A stretch of 64,000 nt of DNA from Elymus sibiricus (taxonomy: Eukaryota > Streptophyta > Magnoliopsida > Poales > Poaceae). The notes below the pieces were generated by a model, which worked only from the letters and a program-made list of their open reading frames with translations, did not search any database and had not been told where the DNA came from. Numbering within the stretch: position 1 is the first letter of the stretch; every line of letters begins with the position of its first letter. A program made the translations under genes and the position numbers. Of the stretch, positions 55,899 through 64,000 are shown piece after piece. The stretch spans positions 270,142,288-270,206,287 of the forward strand of contig CM077673.1 of NCBI GenBank assembly GCA_039707655.1, in the 5' to 3' direction.

Positions 55899-56561
55899 CT
55901 AGCTAGGCATAAAGATTTCAATGATGCTCACATAAAAAGAAATATGCAAAAGAGCATCATGAATCTCATGAAAAACACGTTTAAGTCTAACCCACTTCCT
56001 ATGCATTGGGATTTTGTGAGCAAACAATTTATGGGAAAAAGAATCGATTAGCATAGGAAGGCAAAACAAGCATAACTTCAAAACTTTGAACACATAGAGA
56101 GGAAACTTGATATTATTGCAATTCCTACAAGCATATGTTCCTCCCTCATAATAAATTTCAATATCATCAAGAAAGAATTCAACAATATAACTATCACATA
56201 AATCATTCTTTTCATGATACACGAGCATGCAATCATCATAATGAATTTGCTCATCAAAACTTGGGGGACAAAAAATATCATCTTCATCAAACATAGCATC
56301 CCCAAGCTTGTGGCTTTGCATATCATTAGCATAATTGAAATTAATAGAATTTATAGTAACATCATTGCAATCATGCTTTTCAATCAAGGAGCTATCATGA
56401 ATCACCTTATAAATTTCTTCTTTCATCACTTCATCAAAATTTTCAGATTCATGATTTTCAAACAAAACTTCATAGAGATAATCAAGTGCACTCAACTCAC
56501 TAGCAATTGGTTCATCATAATTTGGCCTTTTGAAAAGATTATCAAGTGTATGAGGATCCAT
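55899..56561 (-). CDS. G2 acidic protein, the only ORF of the element
   Basis: An intact 220-residue minus-strand ORF starting MDPHTLDNLFKRPNYDEPIA, 206 bases inside the primer site and the first good ATG of the internal region. The N-terminal 140 residues are strongly acidic; EKHDCNDVTINSINFNYAND and MQSHKLGDAMFDEDDIF match pieces of the G1 ORF. The C-terminal 80 residues (NDLCDSYIVEFFLDDIEIYY, EGGTYACRNCNNIKF, KLCLFCLPMLIDSFSHKLFA, HKIPMHRKWVRLKRVFHEIH) are basic to hydrophobic and also match G1. The zinc-knuckle section of G1 is absent. No signal peptide; one hydrophobic stretch (LCLFCLPMLI) is too short for a sure membrane segment. No known domain recognised; role unknown. Confidence 0.7.
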   Translation of the reverse strand: MDPHTLDNLFKRPNYDEPIASELSALDYLYEVLFENHESENFDEVMKEEIYKVIHDSSLIEKHDCNDVTINSINFNYANDMQSHKLGDAMFDEDDIFCPPSFDEQIHYDDCMLVYHEKNDLCDSYIVEFFLDDIEIYYEGGTYACRNCNNIKFPLYVFKVLKLCLFCLPMLIDSFSHKLFAHKIPMHRKWVRLKRVFHEIHDALLHISFYVSIIEIFMPS

Positions 56562-56766
56562 ATCAATAGATTTTTAGCAAGCAAAGATGCAAGCAAAAAG
56601 AAGGCACATGGCAACACAAGCAAACAAAAAGAGATCCGGCGAGAAAAAAGGCGAATAAAACGGCAAATTGGTGAAGTGGGGGAGAGGAAAACGAGAGGCA
56701 AATGGCAAATAATGTAAATGCAAGAGATGAGTTTGTGATGGGTACTTGGTAGGCTTGATGTAGATC

Positions 56767-56784
56767 TCCCCGGCAACGGCGCCA
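56767..56784 (-). promoter_or_regulatory. tRNA-Asp primer-binding site of G2
   Basis: The minus strand reads TGGCGCCGTTGCCGGGGA, a perfect 18-base match to the tRNA-Asp complement, 11 bases inside the LTR. Confidence 0.93.
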
Positions 56785-56795
56785 GAAATCCTTCT

Positions 56796-58381
56796 TGCTA
56801 CTTCTAGAGCTTGCGTTGGTTTTCCCTTGAAGAGGAAAGGGTGATGCAGCAAAGTAGATAAGTATTTCCCTCAGTTGTTGAGAACCAAGGTATCAATCCA
56901 GTAGGAGATACAAGCAAGTCCCCAATCGTCGCACCTACACAAACAATCAAACACTTGCACCCAACGCTATAAAGGGGTTGTCAATCCCTTCACGGTTACT
57001 TGCAAGGATGAGATCTGATAGAGATAGATATAGAAGATTACTAAAACGAAAAGTAAAACAAAAGTAAAAAGATTGCAGAAAAGTATTTTTGTTTTTTTTG
57101 GTTTATAGATCTGAAACTATAATATGGAAAATAGACCCGGGGGCCATAGGTTTCACTAGAGGCTTCTCTCATGAAGGAAAACAATACGGTGGGTGCACAA
57201 ATTACTATCGAGCAATTGATAGAAAAGCGAATAATTATGAATATATCCAAGGCAATGATTATGCATATAGGCATCACGTCCATGTCAAGTAGACCGAAAC
57301 GATTCTGCATCTACTAATATTACTCCACACATCGACCGACTCCTGCCTGCATCTAGAGTATTAAGTTCATGAAGAACAGAGTAACGCATTAGGTAAGATG
57401 ACATGATGTAGAGGGATAAACTCAAGCAATATGATGAAACCCCCATCTTTTTATCCTTGATAGCAACAATACAAATACGTGCCCCGCTACCCCTACTTTG
57501 TCACTGGGTGAGGACACCGCAAGATTGAACCCAAAACTAAGCACTTCTCCCATTGCAAGAATTACCAATCTAGTTGGCCAAACCAAACCAATAACTCGAA
57601 GAGACTTGCAAAGATATGAAATCATGCATATAAGAATTCAGAGAAGATTCAAATAATATTCATAGATAATCTGAACATAAACCAACAATTCATCGGATCT
57701 CGACAAACACACCGCAAAAGAGTATTACATCGGATAGATCTCCATGAAGATCATGAAGAACATGGTATTGAAGAACAAAGAGAGAGAAGAAGCCATCTAG
57801 CTACTAGCTATGGACCCGAAGGTCTGAGGTGAACTACTCACGCATCATCGGAGGGGCAATGGAGTTGATGTAGATGCCCTCCGTGATCGAATCCCCCTCC
57901 GGCAGATTACCGGAAAAGGCTCCAAGATGGGATCTCACGGGAACAGAGGCTTCCGGCGGCGGAAAAGTATTTTCGTGGCTCTTCTTGGTATTGGGGGAAT
58001 ATTTGCGAATTTATAGGCTGAAGAATAGGCTTAGGAGGCCTGTTGGGGGGCCACAAGCCCGGTGGGCGCCCCCCCTAGGGCGCGCCCTGCAGGCTTGTCG
58101 CCTCCCGGCAGGTCTCCTGCCTTCATCTCCAAGTCTGGTAGGTTTCTTCTGGTCCAAGAAAAATCATCGCGAAGATGTTATTCCGTTTGGACTCTGTTTA
58201 ATATTCCTTATCTGCAATACTCAAAAACAAGAAAAAAACAGAAAGTGGCACTAGGCTCTAGGTTAATAGGTTAGTCCCAAAAATAATATAAAATATCATA
58301 TTAATGCATATAAAACATCCAAAATAGATAATATAATAGCATGGAACAATAAAAAATTATAGATACGTTGGAGACGTATCA
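56796..58381 (-). repeat. 5' LTR of G2 (1586 bp)
   Basis: Partner of 51585-53170, equal length, with about 45 mismatches by hand alignment. Confidence 0.95.
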
Positions 58382-58386
58382 TGATG
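58382..58386. repeat. Right target-site duplication of G2 (TGATG)
   Basis: Direct copy of 51580-51584; the G1 LTR resumes with CATGTCGCATAATTTACCC. Confidence 0.92.
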
Positions 58387-59066
58387 CATGTCGCATAATT
58401 TACCCACAGATACTTAAGGTGACATTGGAGTATCTAGGTGACATTAGGGTTGATTGATATGTATCATTGGTGTTATTTTAGTACGAACTTTAGGGCTGTC
58501 TGTGACACTTATAGGAATAGCTCAAAAGATTGATCGGAAAGAATAACTTTGAGGTGGTTCTACTACCTACACCAATTTCATCTTATTGTTCTCTGCTAGA
58601 TAGGAACTTTGGAGTGATTCTTTGTTGCACGTTGAGGGATGATCATATGATCCAACTATGTTAGCATTGTTGGGAGATTGCACTAGTGAAAGTATGAACC
58701 CTAGGCCTTGTTTCCAAGAAGTAATATACCGTTTTGCTCGCTGTTTACTATTTGCTACCTTGCTGTTTTTATATTTTTAGATTACAAAAACCTATATCTA
58801 CCTTCCATATTGCACTCGTATCACCATCTCTTCGCCGAACTAGTGCACCAATACAATTTGCCATTGTATTGGGTGTGTTGGTGACACAAGAGATTTCTTG
58901 TATTTGATTGCAGAGTTGCTTGAGAGAGACCATCTTCATCCTACATATCTCACGGATTGATAAACCTTAGGTCATTCACTTGAGGGAAAATAGCTACTGT
59001 CCTACAAAACTCTGCGCTTGGAGACCCAACAAAGTCTACAATTATAAAGTTGCATAGTAGAAATCA

Positions 59067-59071
59067 CCTCC
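59067..59071. repeat. Right target-site duplication of G1 (CCTCC)
   Basis: Direct copy of 43850-43854. T1 pol resumes directly after it. Confidence 0.9.
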
Positions 59072-60062
59072 CAAGCCTCCTGAGCCCACGCCTCCCGAGG
59101 ACCCTTCAGAGCCCCGCGATGCCGCAGCAGAGCCTGCCGAGGCACCCCCTCAAGAGATCCCCGAAGAGCCACCCGATGAGCTTCCTGAAGCCCAAGCCGC
59201 GATCACAACAACCACACGCCTCATCGAGCACCCCGTCTACTTTGTGAGCACGATGCTGCGAGATGCACGCGAGCGATACCCCATGCAGCAGAAGCTACTC
59301 TTCGCGCTCCTCATCGCTTCTAGGAAGCTGCAGCACTACTTGCAAGGGCATCCCATCAAGGTGATCACGTTATATCCCTTGATGCAGGTACTCCGCAACC
59401 CCAACGCTACGGGCCGCATCACAAAATGGAATTTGGAGTTGTAGCCCTTCGAGTTGGAGTTCCTCACTACAAGGGCGATCAAGGCTGCGGCTCTAGCTGA
59501 CTTCATGACAGAATGGACAGACCCGCATCATGATGAGCCTCGCGAGGCCGAGTCCCTCTTGCCTGGGAGATATGCTCTTGATGGTTGTACAGTTCACTTC
59601 GATGGAACATTCTCCCGACAAGGTGCGGGGGCTGGCATGATGCTCACCTCGCCTACAGGGGACAAGCTGTACTATGCAGTGCAGCTCTGCTTCAATCTCG
59701 ATGATAAGGTCTCCAACAACATTGCTGAATACGAGGGCCTAATTGCTGGACTCAAGGCCGCCATCACGCTCGGCGTCAAGCGGGTGCTCATCAAGGGCGA
59801 CTTGAAACTTCTCGTCAACTTCTCCAACAAGAGCTACAAACCCAAGGATGAGCACATGGCCGCCTATATTGAGGACGTGCGTAAGCTCGAGAAGCGCTTC
59901 CTGGGCATGGAACTTCTACACATCCCCCGCAGCTACAACCAGGAAGCCGATGACATCGCCAAGAAAGCATCACGCCGTGAGCCTCAAGATCCGGGCGTCT
60001 TCGAAGAGCGGCTCCTGAAATCGTGTGCCATACTACCAGCCGTCAGCACCACGACACCTTAG
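59072..60062 (+). pseudogene. pol: T1 RNase H end and second, archaeal-type RNase H
   Basis: Single frame continuing T1 pol. A proline-rich linker (PKPPEPTPPEDPSEP) leads to the end of the normal Gypsy RNase H (HPVYFVSTMLRDARERYPMQ; RKLQHYLQGHPIKVITLYPL), a TAG at 59442-59444, then FELEFLTTRAIKAAALADF and a second RNase H. The latter has all four catalytic acids: Asp in VHFDGTFSRQGAGAG, Glu in NIAEYEGLIAGL, Asp in LIKGDLKLL and Asp in YNQEADDIAKKA. This extra archaeal-type RNase H is the mark of Tat-lineage Gypsy elements. It ends at a TAG (60060-60062) after VSTTTP, beyond which the frame stays open into integrase. Confidence 0.92.
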
Positions 60063-61397
60063 GAGGAGCTGCCTCCCGCACCTTCCACAGGCGCACCCAA
60101 TTGCGGCTCACCCTCAGGCGCTCACCTGTTGCTGGCGCTCGAGCCTCAGGAGGAGAACTGGGCCACAAAGTTCATGATCTACTTGGAGAACGGCACTCTC
60201 CCAATAGATGACGCTGAGGCCGAGCGTGTGGCCCACCAAGCCGCGTCCTATTGCCTCACGGATGGAGATCTCTACAGGAGACGCCCCAACGATACGTCGA
60301 TGCGCTGCATCTCTGAGCAGCATGGTCACGAACTGCTTGCTGATATCCATGGTGGCGACTACGGTCATCACTCTTCATCATGCACCCTTGTGGGCAAGGC
60401 TTTCCGCAACGAGTTCTACTGGCCTATAGCACTGGAAGATGCCACTGAGCTGGTCCGCTCCTGCGAAGCTTGCTAGTTCCACGCCAAGCAGACTCATCAA
60501 CCAGCGGAAGGGCTCCAGACCATCCAACTTACATGGCCCTTTGCGCTCTGGGGGCTGGACATCCTAGGTCCTTTCCCGCGCGTAGCTGGAGGCTACCGCT
60601 ATCTCTATGTCACCATCAACAAGTTCACTAAGTGGGCGGACGTGGAGCCTATTCGATCCATCCTAGCACAGTCCGCTGTCAAGTTCATCAAGAGCCTGGT
60701 GTGCCGCTTGGGCGTCCCCAACCGCATCATCACCGACAACGGCTCACAATTCACCAGTGGCCTCTTCAGGTCCTACTGCGACAACCTCGGTATGCAGATC
60801 TGCTACGCATCTGTGGCGCAACCGCGAAGCAATGGCCAGGCCGAGCGTGCAAACGCTGAGGTCCTCAAAGGCCTCAAGACAAGAAGCTTCAGGAAGACGC
60901 TCACCGCCTGCGGCATAGGCTGGCTCAACCAACTCCCGTCCGTGCTATGGTCAATACGCACAACAGCGACCAAGCCTACCAGTGAAACTCCCTTCTTCCT
61001 TGTCTATGGGGCGGAAGTGGTCCTTCCCACTGAGCTCAAGCATGGGTCCCCACAGGTCCTGGCCTTCAATGAACACAACCAGGTGAGCCTGCGGGAAGCT
61101 GATATGCTCCTCCTCAAGGAAGCACGTTGCCAAGCTGCCCTCCACGCAACTCGATATGAGCAGGCATTGCGTTGCTACCACAACCGCAACATATGCCCTC
61201 GCACCCTTGAATCTGGCGACCTTGTCCTGCGACGTATCCTCTCAAGAGAAAGACTCCACAAGCTCTTCCCCATGTGGGAAGGCCCGTATAGGGTCGTCCA
61301 CGTTTCTCGGCCTGGCATAACAATACTGGAGATGGAGGAGGGTGTTCCCGTACAAAACACATGGAACATTCAACATCTAAGAAAGTTCTATCCGTGA
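60063..61397 (+). pseudogene. pol: T1 integrase
   Basis: Same frame as the RNase H. Linker (LALEPQEENWATKFMIYLEN), zinc domain with H and C pairs (EQHGHELLADIHGGDYGHHS, LVRSCEAC), a TAG at 60474-60476 where the family has glutamine, then the core: LWGLDILGPFPRVAGGYRYL, RIITDNGSQFTSGLF, NGQAERANAEVLKGLKTRSF. All DDE residues are present. The end of the core and C-terminal domain follow (SETPFFLVYGAEVVLPTELK; PMWEGPYRVVHVSRPGITIL) to NIQHLRKFYP and the natural TGA at 61395-61397. Apart from the nonsense codon this integrase is full-length, in contrast to the mutated protease and RT. Confidence 0.93.
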
Positions 61398-61500
61398 CCT
61401 CATGGATTACAGATCGACAGGGGGTTGTACACGCCCCGAGACTCTCTACATGCATCGTCACGAGGCCACAGGAGCTCCCCGTCCACAATCAAGTGGGGCC
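61398..61500 (+). other. Remaining T1 3' UTR and junction with G3
   Basis: About 100 GC-rich bases after the integrase stop, then a switch to AT-rich G3 sequence around 61490-61510. No polypurine tract or LTR is present. Confidence 0.6.
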
Positions 61501-61519
61501 CACCTTGAAAGCATTAAAG

Positions 61520-61840
61520 GAGAAAGATACAACTATGAATGAGCGGGCAGAGCAAGGCTTTGGTAGAATTGATAAAATAGAGGAAGTCTTTAATAAAATG
61601 GGGTCTGCTTTTACCCCATCCAAAGCTAATGCTAGTACCTCTTAAGGAAAGAATTCTAAGATTATGTATGTTCCTAAGAATATTAGTATCACTCCTATTA
61701 AAAGAAATGAGGATCTTAAGATGATTAGTGTGCATCCCAATTTTATAAGTTTGATAAAAGATCCTATCCTAAACCTACCTCCTTTTAGGAAACATGGTTG
61801 TGTGATTGAGGAGCTTGAGACCAAAGATGACAACACTTGA
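61520..61840 (+). pseudogene. G3 ORF end
   Basis: Frame with LKEKDTTMNERAEQGFGRID and KIEEVFNKMGSAFTPSKANA ending at TAA 61643-61645. In other frames it goes on with MYVPKNISITPIKRNEDLKM, ISVHPNFISLIKDPILNLPP and FRKHGCVIEELETKDDN, ending shortly before the post-stop hairpin. It differs from the G1 and G2 proteins, so members of this group carry different coding cargo in front of the same 3' end. No known domain recognised; the first part could form a short coiled coil. Confidence 0.5.
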
Positions 61841-62536
61841 AACTATGCAATATGCCTAGCTAGGGGCGTAAAACAATAGCGCTAGTTGGGAGGCAACCCA
61901 ATAGTTATCTTTAATTTTGCCTTTTTACTTTCTATTTGTGTGTGATAATATGATTATTGCCTATGTAATGATTGTGTTTATATGTTTAAATTAGTGTTTG
62001 TGCCAAGTAAAGCCTTTGGGATGACTCACAAGATGAGTAGAATTGATACGGTGCAAAAAAAGAAACTTTAGCGTTCAGTGTAGAATTTCTCTGATTTTAC
62101 TGGAATGTCTTTTTGATCTGAAACTTTTACACAATATTGGTAATCAAATTCTTCAGGTTGTACTAATGTTTCAAAATTGTTAGAGTTACATAAGTATAGG
62201 TTCTCTACAGATCTTTACATACTGTTCTGTTTTCGACAGATTCTGTTTTTGCATGCATAGTTTGCTTGTTTTGATGATGATATGGATTATATCAGGGGGT
62301 ATAAGCCATGGAGAAGTTAGAATACAGTACCTTATGCAATAGTAAAATAAAAATCAATTTGTTGATATCTTTTCTATACTAACGTATCTCACGAAGGTTT
62401 TGTTGTGTTTTGTGTGCTGGAGTTTTAAAGCTTTGGGTGCTATCACAATGGATGAAGGAATACGGAGCGGCATGAGCCTAAGCTTGGTGATGTGCAAGGC
62501 ACCTCAAGGTAATATTCAAGGAAGACTCAAGCGTCT

Positions 62537-62566
62537 AAGCTTGGGGATGCCCCGGAAGGCATCCCC
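62537..62566 (+). other. Hairpin with a polypurine-tract copy (G3)
   Basis: AAGCTTGGGGATGC overlaps a perfect stem GGGGATGCC / GGCATCCCC (62543-62566). A decayed extra copy, AAGCTTGGTGATG, lies at 62480-62492. Confidence 0.8.
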
Positions 62567-63688
62567 TCTTTTGTCTCAATCCATCGGTATGTCACTTGGT
62601 GCTATATTTTTATTCATCACATGATATGAGTTTTGCTTGAAGTGTCGTTTTGTTTAGGTTGCTTTTGTTTTAGTTTTCCACAATCATTGATTGCTGGACA
62701 CACCCACTTGAGAGATACACAAGATCACCATGATTTGTTAGAATACTCTTTGTGCTTCACTTATATCTTTTGAGCTTAGCAGTTGCTCTAGTTCACTCAT
62801 ATCTTTTAGAGCGCGGTGGCGTATAGATTTTATAGAAATAATTGCACTCTCGTTCTTCACTTATATTTGTTTGAGAGTTAATAAATAGTGATGGTAATTT
62901 GCATGGGTTATAAGACTAGTCCAAAAATAATAGGTATCCAATGAGTGCATAATCAAAACCACATGTAGCACATAAAAGAGAAATTGTGGGTTAATGATAT
63001 TGATGTGGTAATATGAAAGGGCATGAGTGCATGATCATTGGTTAGTAAAAGTATTGTGAATAAGAGGGTGTTAACTTGCTGTTCATCTAAATATTTTTAT
63101 AGCATGGTGATGATGTGTGAGCATACTTATCCCTCGTTGAAATCCTAGTGTTGTTTAAGTCGGAGGCGCGCAATGGTTAACTCCTCCCAACCACTTCCCT
63201 AGGAGCATGCGAGTAGGACTTTCCTTCGAGAGAGCTAATAAAATCTTGCAATAATTATGTGAGTTCTTTATGACTAATGTGAATCCATGGATATACGCAC
63301 TCTCACCACCTTATATTTGCTAGCCTCTTCGGTACCGTGCATTGCCCATTCTCACCTCGAGGATCGGTGCAACCTTTGCCAGTGCATCCAAACCCCGTGA
63401 AATGGTACGCTCTGTTGCACATAAGCCTTATTATATCTTCCTCAAAATAGCCACCATACCTACCTATTATGGCATTTCCATAGCCATTCCGAGATATATT
63501 GCCATGCAACTTCCACTGTTACATCATATGACTAGTACTTTCGTTGTCATATTGCTTTGCATGATCATATAAGCTGCATACTATTTGTGGCAAAGCCACC
63601 GTTCATCATTTTTTATAGATGTTACACTTGATCATTGCACATCCTGTTACACTACCAGAGGCATTCATATAGAGTCATACTGCGTTTT

Positions 63689-64000
63689 TGTCGGCGTTCT
63701 GGGAACGGGGGTACCCAGACCTGCCTGCCTGCGGCCCAGCGTGTGGCCCACCTCGACGGCCCAGTACGGCCTGTCAACCAACCCCTCAAGGCAAGGCCCT
63801 CACGAGGGCCCCAGCCTCGTGAGGAGAACGGCGCCAAGACCACCCAGAGGAGCGGCCTCCCCAGGCCGGCTCCCGAGGAGCGAAGATTCCTATGCTGTGC
63901 CCGGCCTCAGGAGGCTGCGATGACGTGAGCCACGACAACCAAAGCAGGCGGGCGCCAGCGGGCGCACCAGAGACAATTTCCTCTTTCGTGCTAAGGAGGC
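63689..64000 (+). repeat. T2: start of another Gypsy-type LTR, cut by the window end
   Basis: Begins TGTCGGCGTTCTGGGAACGG, GC-rich, with the same TGTCGG start as the T1 LTR but otherwise different. The change from AT-rich G3 is abrupt at 63688. The expected duplication would be GTTTT (63684-63688). Frames here are not genes. Confidence 0.65.

Larger units (their letters stand above)
51585..58381 (-). mobile_element. G2: compact non-autonomous Athila-like LTR retrotransposon (6.8 kb)
   Basis: Complete minus-strand insertion in the G1 3' LTR, flanked by TGATG. Both LTRs are exactly 1586 bp; I counted about 45 differences by hand, near 3 percent. Between them are a perfect tRNA-Asp primer site, one intact ORF (56561-55899), a conserved post-stop hairpin, a 3' UTR with two polypurine-tract copies, and the true tract. 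No gag or pol is present. It is the youngest level of this nest by position, being inside G1, which is inside T1, which is inside the LINE. Confidence 0.95.
43855..59066 (+). mobile_element. G1: non-autonomous Athila-like LTR retrotransposon without pol
   Basis: Complete insertion in T1 pol, flanked by CCTCC. 5' LTR 43855-45503, tRNA-Asp primer site, broken ORF region 45629-47433, long 3' UTR with a tandem duplication, polypurine tract, 3' LTR 50592-59066 (split by G2). There is no protease, RT, RNase H or integrase, and no recognisable gag except a degenerate zinc knuckle. LTR starts (TGATACATCTCCAACGTATC) resemble the large Sabrina/WHAM-type Athila group of Triticeae as I recall it. G1 and G0 share primer-site type, polypurine-tract type and 3'-UTR blocks, so G1 probably used a G0-like helper. 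Confidence 0.92.
50592..59066 (+). repeat. 3' LTR of G1 (about 1.67 kb, split by G2)
   Basis: Left part 50592-51584 and right part 58387-59066 join across G2 to give a full LTR matching 43855-45503. It ends GTAGAAATCA, then the CCTCC duplication. A GC-rich inverted repeat lies at 50858-50910 and a CT run at 51171-51202. Confidence 0.92.
39373..61500 (+). mobile_element. T1: Tat-type Ty3/Gypsy retrotransposon, split by G1, 3' LTR missing
   Basis: Plus-strand element inserted in the LINE RT. Order: 5' LTR (39373-40284), primer site, gag (to 41937), protease (42143-42600), RT (42785-43849), then G1 (43855-59066), then the rest of pol: RNase H, a second archaeal-type RNase H and integrase (59072-61397), and about 100 bases of 3' UTR. 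It is GC-rich, in contrast to the AT-rich Athila elements. Near 61500 it passes directly into G3 sequence, with no polypurine tract or second LTR, so the 3' end has been lost. Active-site changes and stops show it is dead. Confidence 0.88.
61500..63688 (+). mobile_element. G3: fragment of an Athila-like element related to G2, no LTR
   Basis: Plus-strand fragment: end of an ORF, the post-stop hairpin block (61855-61905), a hairpin with a polypurine copy (62537-62566), and a 3' UTR matching G2 in reverse. The shared blocks continue to CATTCATATAGAGTCATA near 63680, where the T2 LTR begins. Its 5' half and both LTRs are absent, so it was joined to T1 by deletion or rearrangement and then hit by T2. 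Confidence 0.75.

Overview
This window is repeat-filled plant DNA, almost certainly from a large Triticeae-type grass genome (wheat, barley, Aegilops or rye). The evidence is BARE/Angela/WIS-like Copia LTRs, Athila-type Gypsy elements primed by tRNA-Asp, a Tat-type Gypsy element with an extra RNase H, an L1-type LINE, Helitron-like ends and deep nesting. I find no intact host gene. Nearly all coding potential is broken retrotransposon gag/pol, plus one captured fragment of a host-type pentatricopeptide-repeat (PPR) gene. Family names are from memory of grass repeats; boundaries are read from LTR ends, primer sites and target-site duplications (TSDs).

Left third: C0 (1-4749) is an old Copia remnant with its 3' LTR. 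C1 (5927-13056, minus) is a Copia element with both LTRs and TSD ATTTC; its reverse transcriptase has been cleanly deleted. Two Helitron-like units follow: a small candidate (14010-15700) and a better one (16729-19355) carrying the PPR fragment. Between them lies unassigned DNA.

Middle: one LINE (about 19357-39372) has been split repeatedly. G0 (20299-35614, minus, TSD ATCCT) is an Athila-type Gypsy with 1523-bp LTRs. A 5'-truncated Copia element, C2 (about 24595-30606, plus), sits inside it, and the G0 integrase core and the C2 5' LTR are both missing at their junction. Two solo LTRs, S1 (36010-37389, TSD GCCGT) and S2 (38005-38586, TSD GCTGG), interrupt the rest of the LINE. The LINE ends in its reverse transcriptase, where Tat-type Gypsy T1 begins at 39373.

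Right third: T1 (39373 to about 61500) is split by G1 (43855-59066, plus, TSD CCTCC). G1 is a non-autonomous Athila-like element without pol. Its 3' LTR is split by a related non-autonomous element, G2 (51585-58381, minus, TSD TGATG). A fragment of a third relative, G3, follows T1, and a new LTR (T2) starts at 63689 and leaves the window.

The elements probably depend on each other. G0 encodes gag, protease and RT-RNase H. G1 and G2 encode only acidic proteins but keep the tRNA-Asp primer site and polypurine tract; G1 also shares 3'-UTR blocks with G0. G0-like relatives are therefore candidate helpers. The most interesting material is in G1, G2 and G3: a degenerate zinc-knuckle protein, polypurine-tract copies inside hairpins, and a conserved small hairpin just after the stop codon.
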